Positions 26,828 to 36,795 of a DNA stretch of 64,000 bases are shown piece by piece. The DNA is from JAAXKN01 sp036261625. GTDB lineage: Bacteria; Bacteroidota; Ignavibacteria; Ignavibacteriales; SURF-24. The position numbers and the translations under genes are program-made. Position 1 is the stretch's first letter. Each line of letters starts with the position of its first letter. The stretch is taken from NCBI GenBank assembly GCA_036261625.1, contig DATAKL010000059.1, positions 124,001-188,000 of the forward strand, in the 5' to 3' direction. The notes below the pieces were generated by a model, which did no database searches, was not told the DNA's origin, and saw only the letters and a program-made list of their open reading frames with translations.

Positions 26828-29818
26828 ATGCAGCGAAAATTATTTTACTATTTATTTTTAATTCTCCTTTTGCCTGCTGTGGTCTCTGCAGGAACAAGAG
26901 GAACGATTAAGGGTAAGGTAACTGACTTGCAATCAGGCGAACCCTTGATCGGAGCAAACGTGATTGTCGACGGGACATCACAGGGTGCTTCAACAGACGT
27001 AAATGGAGAATTCCAGATACAGAATCTGGAAGCCGGTGTTTACACACTGAAGTCTTCATTTATCGGTTATCAGACCGTAACAATATCAAATGTCAGAGTC
27101 AGTGCAGACTTGACGACAGAGATGAACTTCCAGCTTCCGGCTGAAGGCATTTCTGTAGGAACAATTACAATTATTGCTCCGAAGCCTCTTGTAAACAAAG
27201 ATAACACGAACGCAATCCGTGTTACCACCAGCGATGACATCAATGCATTGCCGGTAAGAGGCGTCAACAACATCGTCGGTCTTACCGCAGGCGTTGTCTT
27301 AAAAGATAACGCAGTATTTATCCGCGGCGGCCGTATTGATGAAGTCGGTTACTATCTCGAAGGCGTTTCAATCACCAACCCGATGACGGGCGGCCGTGCA
27401 GTTTCAATATCACAGGATGCAATCGAAGAAATTCAGGTTCAGGCCGGTGGTTACACTGCAGAATTCGGCGGTGCCAACTCAGGTATCGTTCGTCAGCAGT
27501 TAAAGTCGGGCGGCTCTCAGATGAAAGCCAGCCTTGAATATATTACTGACAATATCGGTTTCCAGGGCAAAGACCAGGCCTATAGCGGCAAGAGCAGATT
27601 AGGCGCTTACTGGTACGGATACAATGAAATGAGTGCCGTTTTAAGCGGACCTGTTTTAGACCAGAGATTTAAGTTCTTCGGTAACGTTGACTATAACTTC
27701 AGAAGGGATCCTTCTCCTCAGCCTTATCCTGGTGTTAATATGGGTCCTATTGTTGACAAGCAGTCCAACGATTCAATCAACCTGATTGTTCCGGCAGGCG
27801 CTGCATATGGCTCCAGCCAGGAATGGACAACATATACAGGTACATTAAACATGGACTTTACTCCAGTGCTTGTCAGACTGTCGGGTACCTATACAGGCCA
27901 GAGAAATGATGTTGGATATTATCCTGTGACAGGTTTCCTGGAGAAGAGATTAGGTGTTAACTATGCAAAGAATGGTACATTTAACGTAAAACTGACACAC
28001 GTTCTTAGCTCAAACATGTTCTATGAACTCTCAGGCGGTTATTATCTTCAGAATTCTGTAACAGAAGACCCATACCTTAAGGACAATTTCTGGGCCTATG
28101 GAGACAGTGCTGCAAATGCCAAAGCAGGTTTCGTTTGGCAGAGAAGCGCAAGTGACCTGAAAGACGAAACAAAGAATGGTCCTTATACACCTCCTTCTTC
28201 AAAAAACATAATGGGCTTCTCATTTGTAGGTGACGGTAATATTCCTGTCAATTATGCAAAGAACAGCAGAAACGGTATTACATTCAATGGTAACCTTTCC
28301 TGGAATCCTGGCAAGAACCACTCAATTAAATTAGGTGGTGAATACCAGCAGTACACACTCAGAAACTGGAGTACCGGCGGTCAGGCAGGTTTTGCAAGAT
28401 CACTTTATGAAACCATGAAGGCAAATCCCAATGCCGACTATAAAAAAGCCCAGGAAAGTCTTATTCTTGGCGGCGGCCTTAACAACTATGGTTATGACAT
28501 TTTTGGAAATGAAACAGACGCAGGCATTGATGCAGCTCATAAACCGGTATTTGCCAGCGGCTACATTCAGGACAAAATTGAGTATCAGGACCTTGTCTTA
28601 AACCTTGGTGTCAGATACGATTATTTTGATGTCGACAATAAAATGATGAAAGATCCTTCAAAACCGGAACTGTCAATCAATCATTCAGATGGTTCTATTA
28701 TTGAAAAAGGCTGGGTAGACGTTCCGACATTCAGTGAATTCAGCCCGCGTTTAGGTTTCTCTTTCCCTGTTACCGATAAGACCGTTTTCCATGCACAGTA
28801 TGGAAAATTCGTTCAGCAGACCAGAGGTCTCGATATGTACCAGGGCTACAGAAGAACAGGTTATGAACTTACTCACAGCTTTTTCTTCACCAACCCTGTT
28901 GGAAAGTATATCAAACCTACACGTACTACACAGTATGAGTTAGGCTTTACACAGCAGCTGACCGACTTCATGTCCTTCGACGTTACAGGCTACTACAAGG
29001 ACGTTAAGGATCAGGTAATTTTCTTACAGCAGACTGTGGACAAAAATTCACCTTTCAGAGCTTACAATTCTTTAGCTAATGGTGACTTTGCTACAACTAA
29101 GGGTCTGGAAATGACCTTTACAATGCGCAGATATGAAAGATTAGCTCTTAACGGTACTCTGGCATTCCAGGATGCCGAGGGCACAGGTTCTTCACCGAAC
29201 GCAAACCGCGGTATCGTTGGCGCCCCGATTGATGGTGTTGCATTTACACCGAAATATATCGCGCCTCTCGATTTCAACAATGCTCTCAGGGCTAACCTGA
29301 ATATTGATTACCGCTTTGGTGATGATGACGGCCCGGCAATACTGCATAACTTCGGAGTATCTGTTCTCATGAGCTATAACAGCGGTCATCCTTTTACACG
29401 CGGAATTGGCGGTGTCAGCCTTGAAAGCGACGCAAGAAACAGAATTCCGGTTGAACCTCTTAACTCATCAACAACTCCTTCAGTATTCCAGGTTGATATG
29501 CGTGTTGACAAAACTGTATCACTCTATGATAAGTTGTCTGCCAATATCTATATCCAGGTTATTAACCTCTTTGATGCCAGGAACATTGAAAACGTATTCT
29601 TGAGAACCGGTTCTACAACAGATGATGGTTATATTAGCGATCCAACGCTTGCTGCTCAGTTAATGAATACTTACGGAGATCAGTATGCGGAACTGTACAA
29701 AGCAGTAAATATCGACTATTATGAAACGTATCAGGGCGCTTCTGCTCAGTTACAGACTTCACCATTATTCTATGGTCCTCCTCGTCAAATTAGATTAGGA
29801 ATTAGATTAGAATACTAA
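26828..29818 (+). CDS. TonB-dependent receptor-like outer-membrane protein with CarboxypepD-reg-like domain
   Basis: A 996-residue outer-membrane protein. After a signal peptide (about 1-21) comes a carboxypeptidase-regulatory-like beta-sandwich near 24-105 (GTIKGKVTDLQSGEPLIGAN, DVNGEFQIQNLEAGVYTLKS), then a plug domain near 130-230 (VRGVNNIVGLTAGVV, FIRGGRIDEVGYYLEGVSI, IEEIQVQAGGYTAEFGGANS), then a large barrel ending in an aromatic-rich RLGIRLEY, typical of outer-membrane insertion. The plan resembles SusC-like receptors, but no SusD follows; the next gene is a T9SS cargo protein. No clear TonB box was found, so energised import is unproven. It starts a three-gene set with 50- and 16-base spacers. 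Confidence 0.85.
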   Translation: MQRKLFYYLFLILLLPAVVSAGTRGTIKGKVTDLQSGEPLIGANVIVDGTSQGASTDVNGEFQIQNLEAGVYTLKSSFIGYQTVTISNVRVSADLTTEMNFQLPAEGISVGTITIIAPKPLVNKDNTNAIRVTTSDDINALPVRGVNNIVGLTAGVVLKDNAVFIRGGRIDEVGYYLEGVSITNPMTGGRAVSISQDAIEEIQVQAGGYTAEFGGANSGIVRQQLKSGGSQMKASLEYITDNIGFQGKDQAYSGKSRLGAYWYGYNEMSAVLSGPVLDQRFKFFGNVDYNFRRDPSPQPYPGVNMGPIVDKQSNDSINLIVPAGAAYGSSQEWTTYTGTLNMDFTPVLVRLSGTYTGQRNDVGYYPVTGFLEKRLGVNYAKNGTFNVKLTHVLSSNMFYELSGGYYLQNSVTEDPYLKDNFWAYGDSAANAKAGFVWQRSASDLKDETKNGPYTPPSSKNIMGFSFVGDGNIPVNYAKNSRNGITFNGNLSWNPGKNHSIKLGGEYQQYTLRNWSTGGQAGFARSLYETMKANPNADYKKAQESLILGGGLNNYGYDIFGNETDAGIDAAHKPVFASGYIQDKIEYQDLVLNLGVRYDYFDVDNKMMKDPSKPELSINHSDGSIIEKGWVDVPTFSEFSPRLGFSFPVTDKTVFHAQYGKFVQQTRGLDMYQGYRRTGYELTHSFFFTNPVGKYIKPTRTTQYELGFTQQLTDFMSFDVTGYYKDVKDQVIFLQQTVDKNSPFRAYNSLANGDFATTKGLEMTFTMRRYERLALNGTLAFQDAEGTGSSPNANRGIVGAPIDGVAFTPKYIAPLDFNNALRANLNIDYRFGDDDGPAILHNFGVSVLMSYNSGHPFTRGIGGVSLESDARNRIPVEPLNSSTTPSVFQVDMRVDKTVSLYDKLSANIYIQVINLFDARNIENVFLRTGSTTDDGYISDPTLAAQLMNTYGDQYAELYKAVNIDYYETYQGASAQLQTSPLFYGPPRQIRLGIRLEY

Positions 29819-29868
29819 TTTCTGATTTATTTTTACAAAACAAATATTGATAGGAGTTTTTAAAAAAT

Positions 29869-32800
29869 ATGAATTATAAGCTTATAAAATACATAAGTAT
29901 ACTACTTATTTTGGCGGGATTTTCTGCCCAGGTATACGCTGAAGGCGTAAACAAAGGCAAGAAAACATCGCTGAATAAGGTGGCAGGAAGTCCGTCTGCA
30001 ACTAAATTTAACATAAACCAGATATCCACCTGGTTTATGAATGATGGTTCTTCGGACTTGGATAATCTTGGAAACTCAGGCTTTGTGTATCCAAAAGGAT
30101 ACGGAAAAACTGCTTTCTACCAGTCTGGTTTCGTATGGGGCGGTAAGGTAGGTGACAACGTCCGTGTCGGCGGCTCAACTTACGGAAGCGGCCTTGTCCC
30201 GGGCGCAGTAAAAAACGGCGCTCCTGAAGACGAGCAGGCCCCGAATGTTCACATCTACAGGGTTAGAAAAGACTATAAAACAGGCAGCATGAGTGCTGAG
30301 GTCAGAGACGGTGAGGGAACTGATGCAGAAGTCAGAGCCCAGTATGAAAACGACTGGATGACATGGCCGGCCGATGAAGGCGCTCCTTTTGAAGACGTCG
30401 ATGGCAACGGCCAGTACGATCCTAATGTTGACATACCTGGTGTACCGGGTGCAGACCAGACAATATGGTTTGTAAATAACGATTTCAACAGAACTAAAGT
30501 AAAGAACCTTTATGGTTCTGAACCTATAGGCCTTGAATGCCAGACCACAATCTGGGGCTACGGCATTGCCGGTCCTCTTGGAAATATGCTCTTTAGAAAA
30601 TATAAGCTCATTAACAAGGGTCAAAACAATGTTACTGACATGTACGTTTCTATGTGGAGCGATCCGGATTTAGGTGATGCTACGGATGACCTTGCTGGAT
30701 GCGACACTACGCTCAGTCTTGCATTCGTTTATAATGGTGATAATTCAGACGGTGTTTACCAGAGCAATCCCCCTGCTTGCGGATTTGACTTCTTCCAGGG
30801 CCCGGTTGTTGCAGGAAATCCGACTGATTCGGCTGTATTTAACGGAAAGAGAGTCTATGGAAAGAAAAATCTTCCTATGACAGCATTCTATTACTTCATC
30901 AATGGCAATGCCGTTTATGCAGATCCTAACCTTGCAGATGACTATCAGGGTGGAACACTCGCATTCTACAGGCTGCTTCAGGGTAAACAGAGTACGATTG
31001 ACGCTTATTTCCCGGTTCCGGACAATTTAGGCGGCGGTGTAACAAAGTTCCCTCTTTCAGGTGATCCTGTAGCCGGAACCGGTTATCTTGATGGCAAACT
31101 CTTCCCTCCAGATGACCGCCGTATGGGTATGGCTTCTGGTCCATTTACAATGGCAATTGGCGATACACAGGAAATCGTGGTTGCACAGATGGTTGCAGGC
31201 GGTCCTGGTTCAGGCCTGAATAACATCCAGGCAGTGAAATTGCTTAAGACATATGACGAAAAAGCACAGGAAGCCTACGACAACTTCTTCGTTCTTCCTT
31301 CTGCTCCAAGAGCTCCTATGGTTAATGTGACTGAGCTCAATAAGGAAGTAGTACTCGACTGGGGTAGCGACGCCAAACAGGTTGCTGAAACTGAAGGTCA
31401 TGATGTACAGGGCTATAAGTTCCAGGGTTATAATATTTATCAGCTTCCTCAGGCAAACTCAACTCCGAACCAGGCCATCAGAATTGCCACATATGATCTT
31501 GTTGATGGCGTGAAATTTATTATGGGTGATGTTGTTGATCCTGCTTCCGGCGTTACAGTTAAAGCCGCTCAGCAGTTCGGCAGCGACTCAGGAATAAAGC
31601 ATTCTATTGATATTACCAAGGATTATGTTACAAATCTGCCCCTGGTTAACGGTAAGAAGTATTACTATGCTGTAACAGCATATGCATATACAGATGACCC
31701 GGTTGCAGTTCCAAACAACCTTGAAAACCCGTTAGCTGTTATGACAGTTACACCTCATACCCCAGATCCTGGCGTAAGGTATAATTCGGCCTATGGCGAT
31801 AGCATTGTAGTAACCAGAACAGGCGGAAAGAGCGACGGAAGTGTTGTTGTTACCGTTATCGACCCGAAAGTTGTTACAGGCCATCAGTATTCAGTAACAT
31901 TTGATACTTTGACTGTTTATGATGCTGATTTAGAGGCAAATGTTCTGAAATATGTTTGGTCAGTAAATGACGTAACTGCAAATCAGGTTAAAATTTCAAA
32001 GCAGTTCAACCAGTCAGGAGATGATGCTTACCTTACTGTAGACGGTCTGCTCATTAAGGTATTAGGTCCTCCTAATGGTGTAAAAGACTGGGATATACCT
32101 GCAGGTGCACGCCAATTTACATGGGCCGGCGCTACAGGTTTGGGTCTGGAAGGCTTCAACGGTACCATCGGTGCCGGTGCTACCTGGCTCGGTTCTTCAG
32201 TCGGTTACGATAAGATGAAAAACGTTATTCTTAAACTTGCCGCAGTTGATACAAACGGTAATGCTGCTCAGGGTGATCCGAACGTATCATTCGCTTACAG
32301 ATATCTGCGCGGATCAGCAGCAGCTCCGAAGAAACCTGAATTCGCTGACTTTATTATAAATAAAGGACCTGGTGTTTATCAGTATCAGGATTTCAAGAAT
32401 AACTTCCCGTTTGCAGCTTATGACGTGGAAGATCCTGCTAATCCGAGAAGGCTTGCAGTAGGTTATCTTGAAAATAACTCCACTGGCGGTACGCTTGACG
32501 GCAAATACTGGCCTCCTATAGCTTATGATGATAACGTTGGTGTTAACAGCCCGAGAGAATGGTTCTTTATCTTTGATACGGATTATTCTACAACCCCTGA
32601 CCCTGCCCTGCAGACTGATGTGCTCTCAGGTGAAATGCCTGTTCTTTATCAGGCCTCTGTCAACAGAAGAACTGACTCATGGCCAGGCGGTGATGAATTC
32701 GAGATACTGGCAAACCATATTAATCTCCCTGCAGATTCATGGACATTTACTTCGAAGACAGTCTCTGAGAGCAGTGAACTTGCAAAACAGGATGTTGAAA

Positions 32801-33111
32801 AGATAAATGTATTCCCGAATCCGTATTATGCTGTTAACTCTCAGGAATTAAACAAATATCAGAGATTTGTAACATTCAGCCACTTACCGCAGACTGCTAC
32901 AATCAGAATCTTTAACTTAGCTGGTCAATTAGTCAAGACGATTCAAAAAGATTCTCCTGATCAATTCCAGAGATGGGATTTGGCTACTGATTCAGGTCTG
33001 CCGGTAGCAAGCGGCTTGTATATCGTTTATGTTGACATGCCGCAGCTTGGCAAGACCAAAATATTAAAAGTAGCTGTTATCCAGGAACAACAAATCTTAG
33101 ACAGATTTTAG
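29869..33111 (+). CDS. Large secreted surface protein with T9SS type A sorting domain
   Basis: A 1080-residue extracellular protein of unknown activity. Residues 1-24 form a signal peptide (SILLILAGFSAQVYA). The N-terminal region is rich in Gly, Asn and Asp with Asp-rich, possibly calcium-binding stretches (EDVDGNGQYDPNVDIPG). A fibronectin-like beta domain near 484-640 is suggested by APMVNVTELNKEVVLDWGS and later KKYYYAVTAYAYTDDP. The last 85 or so residues are a T9SS C-terminal domain: INVFPNPYYAVN, TIRIFNLAGQLVKTI and SGLPVASGLYIVYVD. T9SS would carry it across the outer membrane and trim this domain. No catalytic motif was recognised. The flanking receptor and PorV-like genes suggest a dedicated surface complex. 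Confidence 0.85.
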   Translation: MNYKLIKYISILLILAGFSAQVYAEGVNKGKKTSLNKVAGSPSATKFNINQISTWFMNDGSSDLDNLGNSGFVYPKGYGKTAFYQSGFVWGGKVGDNVRVGGSTYGSGLVPGAVKNGAPEDEQAPNVHIYRVRKDYKTGSMSAEVRDGEGTDAEVRAQYENDWMTWPADEGAPFEDVDGNGQYDPNVDIPGVPGADQTIWFVNNDFNRTKVKNLYGSEPIGLECQTTIWGYGIAGPLGNMLFRKYKLINKGQNNVTDMYVSMWSDPDLGDATDDLAGCDTTLSLAFVYNGDNSDGVYQSNPPACGFDFFQGPVVAGNPTDSAVFNGKRVYGKKNLPMTAFYYFINGNAVYADPNLADDYQGGTLAFYRLLQGKQSTIDAYFPVPDNLGGGVTKFPLSGDPVAGTGYLDGKLFPPDDRRMGMASGPFTMAIGDTQEIVVAQMVAGGPGSGLNNIQAVKLLKTYDEKAQEAYDNFFVLPSAPRAPMVNVTELNKEVVLDWGSDAKQVAETEGHDVQGYKFQGYNIYQLPQANSTPNQAIRIATYDLVDGVKFIMGDVVDPASGVTVKAAQQFGSDSGIKHSIDITKDYVTNLPLVNGKKYYYAVTAYAYTDDPVAVPNNLENPLAVMTVTPHTPDPGVRYNSAYGDSIVVTRTGGKSDGSVVVTVIDPKVVTGHQYSVTFDTLTVYDADLEANVLKYVWSVNDVTANQVKISKQFNQSGDDAYLTVDGLLIKVLGPPNGVKDWDIPAGARQFTWAGATGLGLEGFNGTIGAGATWLGSSVGYDKMKNVILKLAAVDTNGNAAQGDPNVSFAYRYLRGSAAAPKKPEFADFIINKGPGVYQYQDFKNNFPFAAYDVEDPANPRRLAVGYLENNSTGGTLDGKYWPPIAYDDNVGVNSPREWFFIFDTDYSTTPDPALQTDVLSGEMPVLYQASVNRRTDSWPGGDEFEILANHINLPADSWTFTSKTVSESSELAKQDVEKINVFPNPYYAVNSQELNKYQRFVTFSHLPQTATIRIFNLAGQLVKTIQKDSPDQFQRWDLATDSGLPVASGLYIVYVDMPQLGKTKILKVAVIQEQQILDRF

Positions 33112-33127
33112 TTAAAAGGAGAACAAA

Positions 33128-34159
33128 ATGAAGAATATAAAAATTAGTTTAGTTTTAATACTATTAGTCCTCGCGGCTGCACAGTCTGTCTATGCGGGAG
33201 GCGGCAACCGTAATGGTACTGCAGGCGCAGCCCAGTTGTTAATACCTGTCGGTACACGCGGTATTGCTATGGGCGGCTCTACATTAACAAACGCTGTAGG
33301 ACCGGAAGCCATTTACTGGAATCCGGCCAATCTTTCAAGAGCTGCAAACACCACCAATGTTATGCTCTCTCAGATGAACTACATTGCTGATATTGGTGTC
33401 TCATATGGAGCAGTTTCAACAAACATCGAAGGTTTTGGTGCACTGGGTCTGTCAATTAAGGGGCTTTCAATGGGTGAAATCGACAACACCACTGTTGAAA
33501 ATCCTGACGGAACAGGCCAGACTTTCACTCCTCAGTTCATGACACTCGGCGTTACTTATTCAAGAATGCTGAGCGACAGAATTGCTGTTGGTTTGACTGC
33601 AAACTATATTTCTGAAAAACTCGACCGCGTCAGCGCAACCGGTTTTGCTTTCAACGTTGGTATCTCTTACCAGAACCTTGGAAACATCAACGGCTTAAGC
33701 TTCGCAGTTGTTATGAAGAATATTGGCCCTCAGATGCAGTACGACGGCTCAGGTCTGCTCGTTCAGGCAACAGCTTCCGGCCTCAACAGAGGACAGCAGC
33801 TCTATACGATGACCTCAGCACCCTTTGAACTGCCTTCAACCTTAGAACTTGGTATGGGATACAAGTATGACATCAACAGCGAAAACGCTCTTCAGCTGTC
33901 AGGTGCATTCCAGAACTCAAACTTCTACGGCGATGAGTATAAGCTCGGTGCTGAATACGGCTTCAATAACTTGTTCTTCGTTCGCGGCGGTTACTCATAC
34001 GTTTCTGATATAAACAGAAATGACGTAACATTCGGTCCGACTGCCGGTGCAGGAATAAATTATCAGAGTGACGGTTTTGATTTCAAGTTTGACTATGCAT
34101 ATAGACAGACAAAATTCTTCAGTGCAAATCATGTGTTTTCAATTGCATTCGGATTTTAA
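33128..34159 (+). CDS. PorV/PorQ-family outer-membrane protein
   Basis: A 343-residue beta-barrel of the FadL-like PorV group, after a signal peptide ending near VYAGG. The diagnostic N-terminal region AAQLLIPVGTRGIAMGGSTL leads to GPEAIYWNPANLSR, where the NPA motif is characteristic. Alternating hydrophobic strands continue to an aromatic C-terminus (FSIAFGF). In T9SS, PorV shuttles cargo from the translocon to the attachment complex. Placement 16 bases after a T9SS cargo gene suggests a dedicated chaperone or shuttle, which is an inference. A hairpin terminator follows at 34185. Confidence 0.88.
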   Translation: MKNIKISLVLILLVLAAAQSVYAGGGNRNGTAGAAQLLIPVGTRGIAMGGSTLTNAVGPEAIYWNPANLSRAANTTNVMLSQMNYIADIGVSYGAVSTNIEGFGALGLSIKGLSMGEIDNTTVENPDGTGQTFTPQFMTLGVTYSRMLSDRIAVGLTANYISEKLDRVSATGFAFNVGISYQNLGNINGLSFAVVMKNIGPQMQYDGSGLLVQATASGLNRGQQLYTMTSAPFELPSTLELGMGYKYDINSENALQLSGAFQNSNFYGDEYKLGAEYGFNNLFFVRGGYSYVSDINRNDVTFGPTAGAGINYQSDGFDFKFDYAYRQTKFFSANHVFSIAFGF

Positions 34160-34184
34160 GAATATCATTACCTCTTAATTTGCG

Positions 34185-34218
34185 GCAAAGCCCCCTACTG
34201 CGGGGGCTTTGCTGTTTT
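34185..34218 (+). terminator. Strong terminator after the PorV-like gene
   Basis: gcaaagccccc (34185-34195) and gggggctttgc (34202-34212) form a perfect 11-bp stem with a 6-base loop and a short T run (tgtttt). It closes the receptor/cargo/PorV unit. Confidence 0.88.
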
Positions 34219-34422
34219 AAAGGGTCCTGAAGTGAAATTATGCATGCAGGCAGAATAGGGAATTGAATAATACCTGTTTTTTACAGAACTTTTTAATATT
34301 TTAGCTGTACAAGAATATAAATTACTGAGTTAATCACAAGAAATAAACTTTGTACTAAGAGGTACAGTTTCCTTCCCGTTTGTTAGCAGATTATAACTTT
34401 CTTAGTCATAAAAGGGATCCAT

Positions 34423-35808
34423 ATGAAAAAAATCCAAATCATAGCACTTTTGTTTACTCTCCTTGCTTGGAGCCATAGCTATGCACAGGGCAAATTAAAC
34501 TTTGATTTTGATTACGCCAGGTTCGGTTACGACACTGTTTCAAACTATGTGGAGTTCTACTATTCTTTTGGTCAAAGCCAGCTGACTTTGTACAGGAAGG
34601 ATACTGCTCATATGGTAGGAGCAGTTCTGCACATTGAAATTACCGATACTGCGGCAGGAAAAGTAGTACTTAATAAGGATTGGAAGATCGAAAATGCGGT
34701 AAGGGACACCTCAAAGGCCGGGATGAACAAAAACCTTATCGGAGTGGTGGGCCTTGTAATTCCGCGCGGTGTCTTTAAGTGCGTTGTCTCGGGGCAGGAC
34801 GCCATTGACAAGAGTAAAATGAAATCTATTGTTGAAACAATTAAGGTGGAACCTCTTATAGGAGGAAATCTTGCCTTAAGCGATATTGAACTCTCTTCAA
34901 GCATCAGGCAGGAGAATGCCGATTCGAATTCGATTTTCTACAAGAATACTCTGGAGGTTCAGCCGAACCCCACGATGATATTCGGCGAAGGTGTGCCCGT
35001 ACTGTTCTACTACACTGAAATTTACAACATGATGCAGGATTCATTAAAGAGTAATCTTAAAATCCGTTCATTCCTCATCAACAGCAAGGGGTTTAAGTTA
35101 AGTGAGAAAATCAAGCCTATTACAAGAGGTAACCAGAGCAGAGTTGACGTTGGCACGGTGAACCTGACAAAGTATCCTACCGACACTTACACACTTGTAG
35201 TAGATGCAATTGACAGCGCGGGAAATTACGGCATTTCCTCCTCAAAAAGATTTTACGTGTATAACCCCTCTGTAGCAGATACATTTAAGCAGACAGCCGG
35301 CAAGACCGACATGCTCGGAAGCGAATTCGGGGTCTTAAGCAGCGAGGAATGCGACGATTTGTTTGAAGTTGGGAAATATCTTGCCACCTCAAATGAAATA
35401 TCACAGTACAAGAAGCTCGATAATGTAGAGGGAAAAAGAGATTTCCTTTACCAGTTCTGGAAAAAAAGGGACCAGGACCCCGCTACTCCTGAAAATGAAT
35501 TTAAGAATCAGTACATGAGCAGGATCAGACTTGCCAACGAGAGGTATGGCACCATTAACCGCAAGGGAATGAAGACCGACCGCGGCAGGGTACTGATCAT
35601 TTACGGGGAGCCCGATGAGATAGACCGCTATCCCAGCGACATCGACAAAAAACCTTATGAAATCTGGCACTATAACCAGATTGAAGGAGGCGTTATTTTT
35701 GTATTCGGCGATGTTTCAGGATTCTCCGACTACCAGCTCCTGCACTCGACAAAACGCGGCGAGCTAAGGGATGACAACTGGTCAAGAAGAATTATCTCGG
35801 CAAATTAA
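34423..35808 (+). CDS. GWxTD-domain protein
   Basis: A 461-residue exported protein with a signal peptide (1-21, SHSYAQG). GWxTD-domain proteins are found in Bacteroidota, Ignavibacteria and relatives, and their function is unknown. The domain occupies roughly the last 130 residues and reads EVGKYLATSNEISQYKKL, FWKKRDQDPATPENEF, YGTINRKGMKTDRGRVLIIY, GEPDEIDRYPSD and YEIWHYNQIEGGVIFVFGD. The name-giving motif is GMKTD here (residues 382-386), with Met in place of Trp. The region before it looks like beta-sandwich repeats. It has its own spacer after the PorV-like terminator, so it is a separate unit. Confidence 0.85.
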   Translation: MKKIQIIALLFTLLAWSHSYAQGKLNFDFDYARFGYDTVSNYVEFYYSFGQSQLTLYRKDTAHMVGAVLHIEITDTAAGKVVLNKDWKIENAVRDTSKAGMNKNLIGVVGLVIPRGVFKCVVSGQDAIDKSKMKSIVETIKVEPLIGGNLALSDIELSSSIRQENADSNSIFYKNTLEVQPNPTMIFGEGVPVLFYYTEIYNMMQDSLKSNLKIRSFLINSKGFKLSEKIKPITRGNQSRVDVGTVNLTKYPTDTYTLVVDAIDSAGNYGISSSKRFYVYNPSVADTFKQTAGKTDMLGSEFGVLSSEECDDLFEVGKYLATSNEISQYKKLDNVEGKRDFLYQFWKKRDQDPATPENEFKNQYMSRIRLANERYGTINRKGMKTDRGRVLIIYGEPDEIDRYPSDIDKKPYEIWHYNQIEGGVIFVFGDVSGFSDYQLLHSTKRGELRDDNWSRRIISAN

Positions 35809-35851
35809 GGCTTTTTAAGGGAATAATTTGTCAATAATATTCAGTTTTTTT

Positions 35852-35895
35852 ATATGGATATATGAATTTGTTTCATATATCCATATTTTTTTTTG
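35852..35895 (+). terminator. AT-rich hairpin terminator after the GWxTD gene
   Basis: A perfect 15-bp stem, atatggatatatgaa (35852-35866) with ttcatatatccatat (35872-35886), has a 5-base loop and is followed by a run of nine or more T. It separates the GWxTD gene from the lipid A acyltransferase gene. Confidence 0.88.
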
Positions 35896-35917
35896 TTAAT
35901 AATTTAGGTTTTGCTGC

Positions 35918-36793
35918 GTGAACGTTAAAAACAGGTTTGAATACTTACTATTTAGATCATTTGCCGGTGTTTTCAGCCTTCTGGGCGTTAAAAGGGCCAG
36001 GTATGCGGCTCATTTACTGGCATTCATGTTCTATTATGTTATTCCAATCAGAAAGTCGACCGTTATCAGTAATCTTAAACTTGCCTTCCCCGGCCTGTCT
36101 GAAGAAGAAGTGAAAAGGCTTTCATACAAAAGCTACTACAGCTTTGCAGTAACTATTATTGAGATTATGTGCATTCCCGGGCTTAAGACAGAGCAGCTTA
36201 AGAAGATGGTATACTGTCCTGAACTGGAACTCATCAGAAAGAAGTATGATGAGGGTAAGGGAGCAATTTTACTTACGGCTCATTTCGGCAACTGGGAGCT
36301 GGGAGCAGTTTCCATAGGCGCGCAGCTTGGCATTCCGCTATATGTTGCCGCAAAGCCGCAGCGCAACAGCTTAGTCGGCCAGTGGCTGAACATGATGCGG
36401 GAAAAGGCAGGCAACAGGGTGGTAATGCTCGGTATGTCCTTCCGTAATATCTTTAAGGAATTAAAAAACCGCCACGTAATTGGCCTTGTAGGCGATCAGA
36501 GAGGCGACCCGGACGGTCCCAGAGTAACCTTTATGGGAATAAGTTCTGCTGTCTATCCGGGAACAGCCGTGCTTGCAATAAGAACCGGCGCACCTGTAAT
36601 TGTCTGCATCGTTGCCCGGCAAAAGGACTATTGCTATACAGGTTTCGTTCAGGTAATTGAAACCTCAGAGCTTGAAGGAACCGAGGAGGAAAAGATCTTA
36701 GAGATCAATCAGCGCTACAGTGATATTCTTGAAAAATATATCAGGATCTATCCCGAGCAGTGGCTTTGGATGCATAAGAGATGGAAGTACTGA
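35918..36793 (+). CDS. Lipid A / lysophospholipid acyltransferase (LpxL/HtrB type)
   Basis: Inner-membrane acyltransferase expected to add a secondary acyl chain to lipid A. The 291 residues show an N-terminal hydrophobic segment, AILLTAHFGNWELGA with the HX4E catalytic pair (H122, E127), AAKPQRNSLVGQWLNMMRE, GLVGDQRGDPDGPRVTFMGI and YPGTAVLAIRTGAPVIVCIV. The start is GTG at 35918 with a weak AGG nine bases upstream. It is immediately followed by a GT9 glycosyltransferase, consistent with LPS assembly. The acyl donor (ACP or CoA) cannot be told. Confidence 0.88.
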   Translation: MNVKNRFEYLLFRSFAGVFSLLGVKRARYAAHLLAFMFYYVIPIRKSTVISNLKLAFPGLSEEEVKRLSYKSYYSFAVTIIEIMCIPGLKTEQLKKMVYCPELELIRKKYDEGKGAILLTAHFGNWELGAVSIGAQLGIPLYVAAKPQRNSLVGQWLNMMREKAGNRVVMLGMSFRNIFKELKNRHVIGLVGDQRGDPDGPRVTFMGISSAVYPGTAVLAIRTGAPVIVCIVARQKDYCYTGFVQVIETSELEGTEEEKILEINQRYSDILEKYIRIYPEQWLWMHKRWKY

Positions 36794-36795
36794 TT

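Noticed and set aside
30175..30624. 149-residue open frame on the minus strand
   Set aside because: It lies entirely within the T9SS cargo gene in an antisense frame, with no ribosome binding site or recognisable domain.
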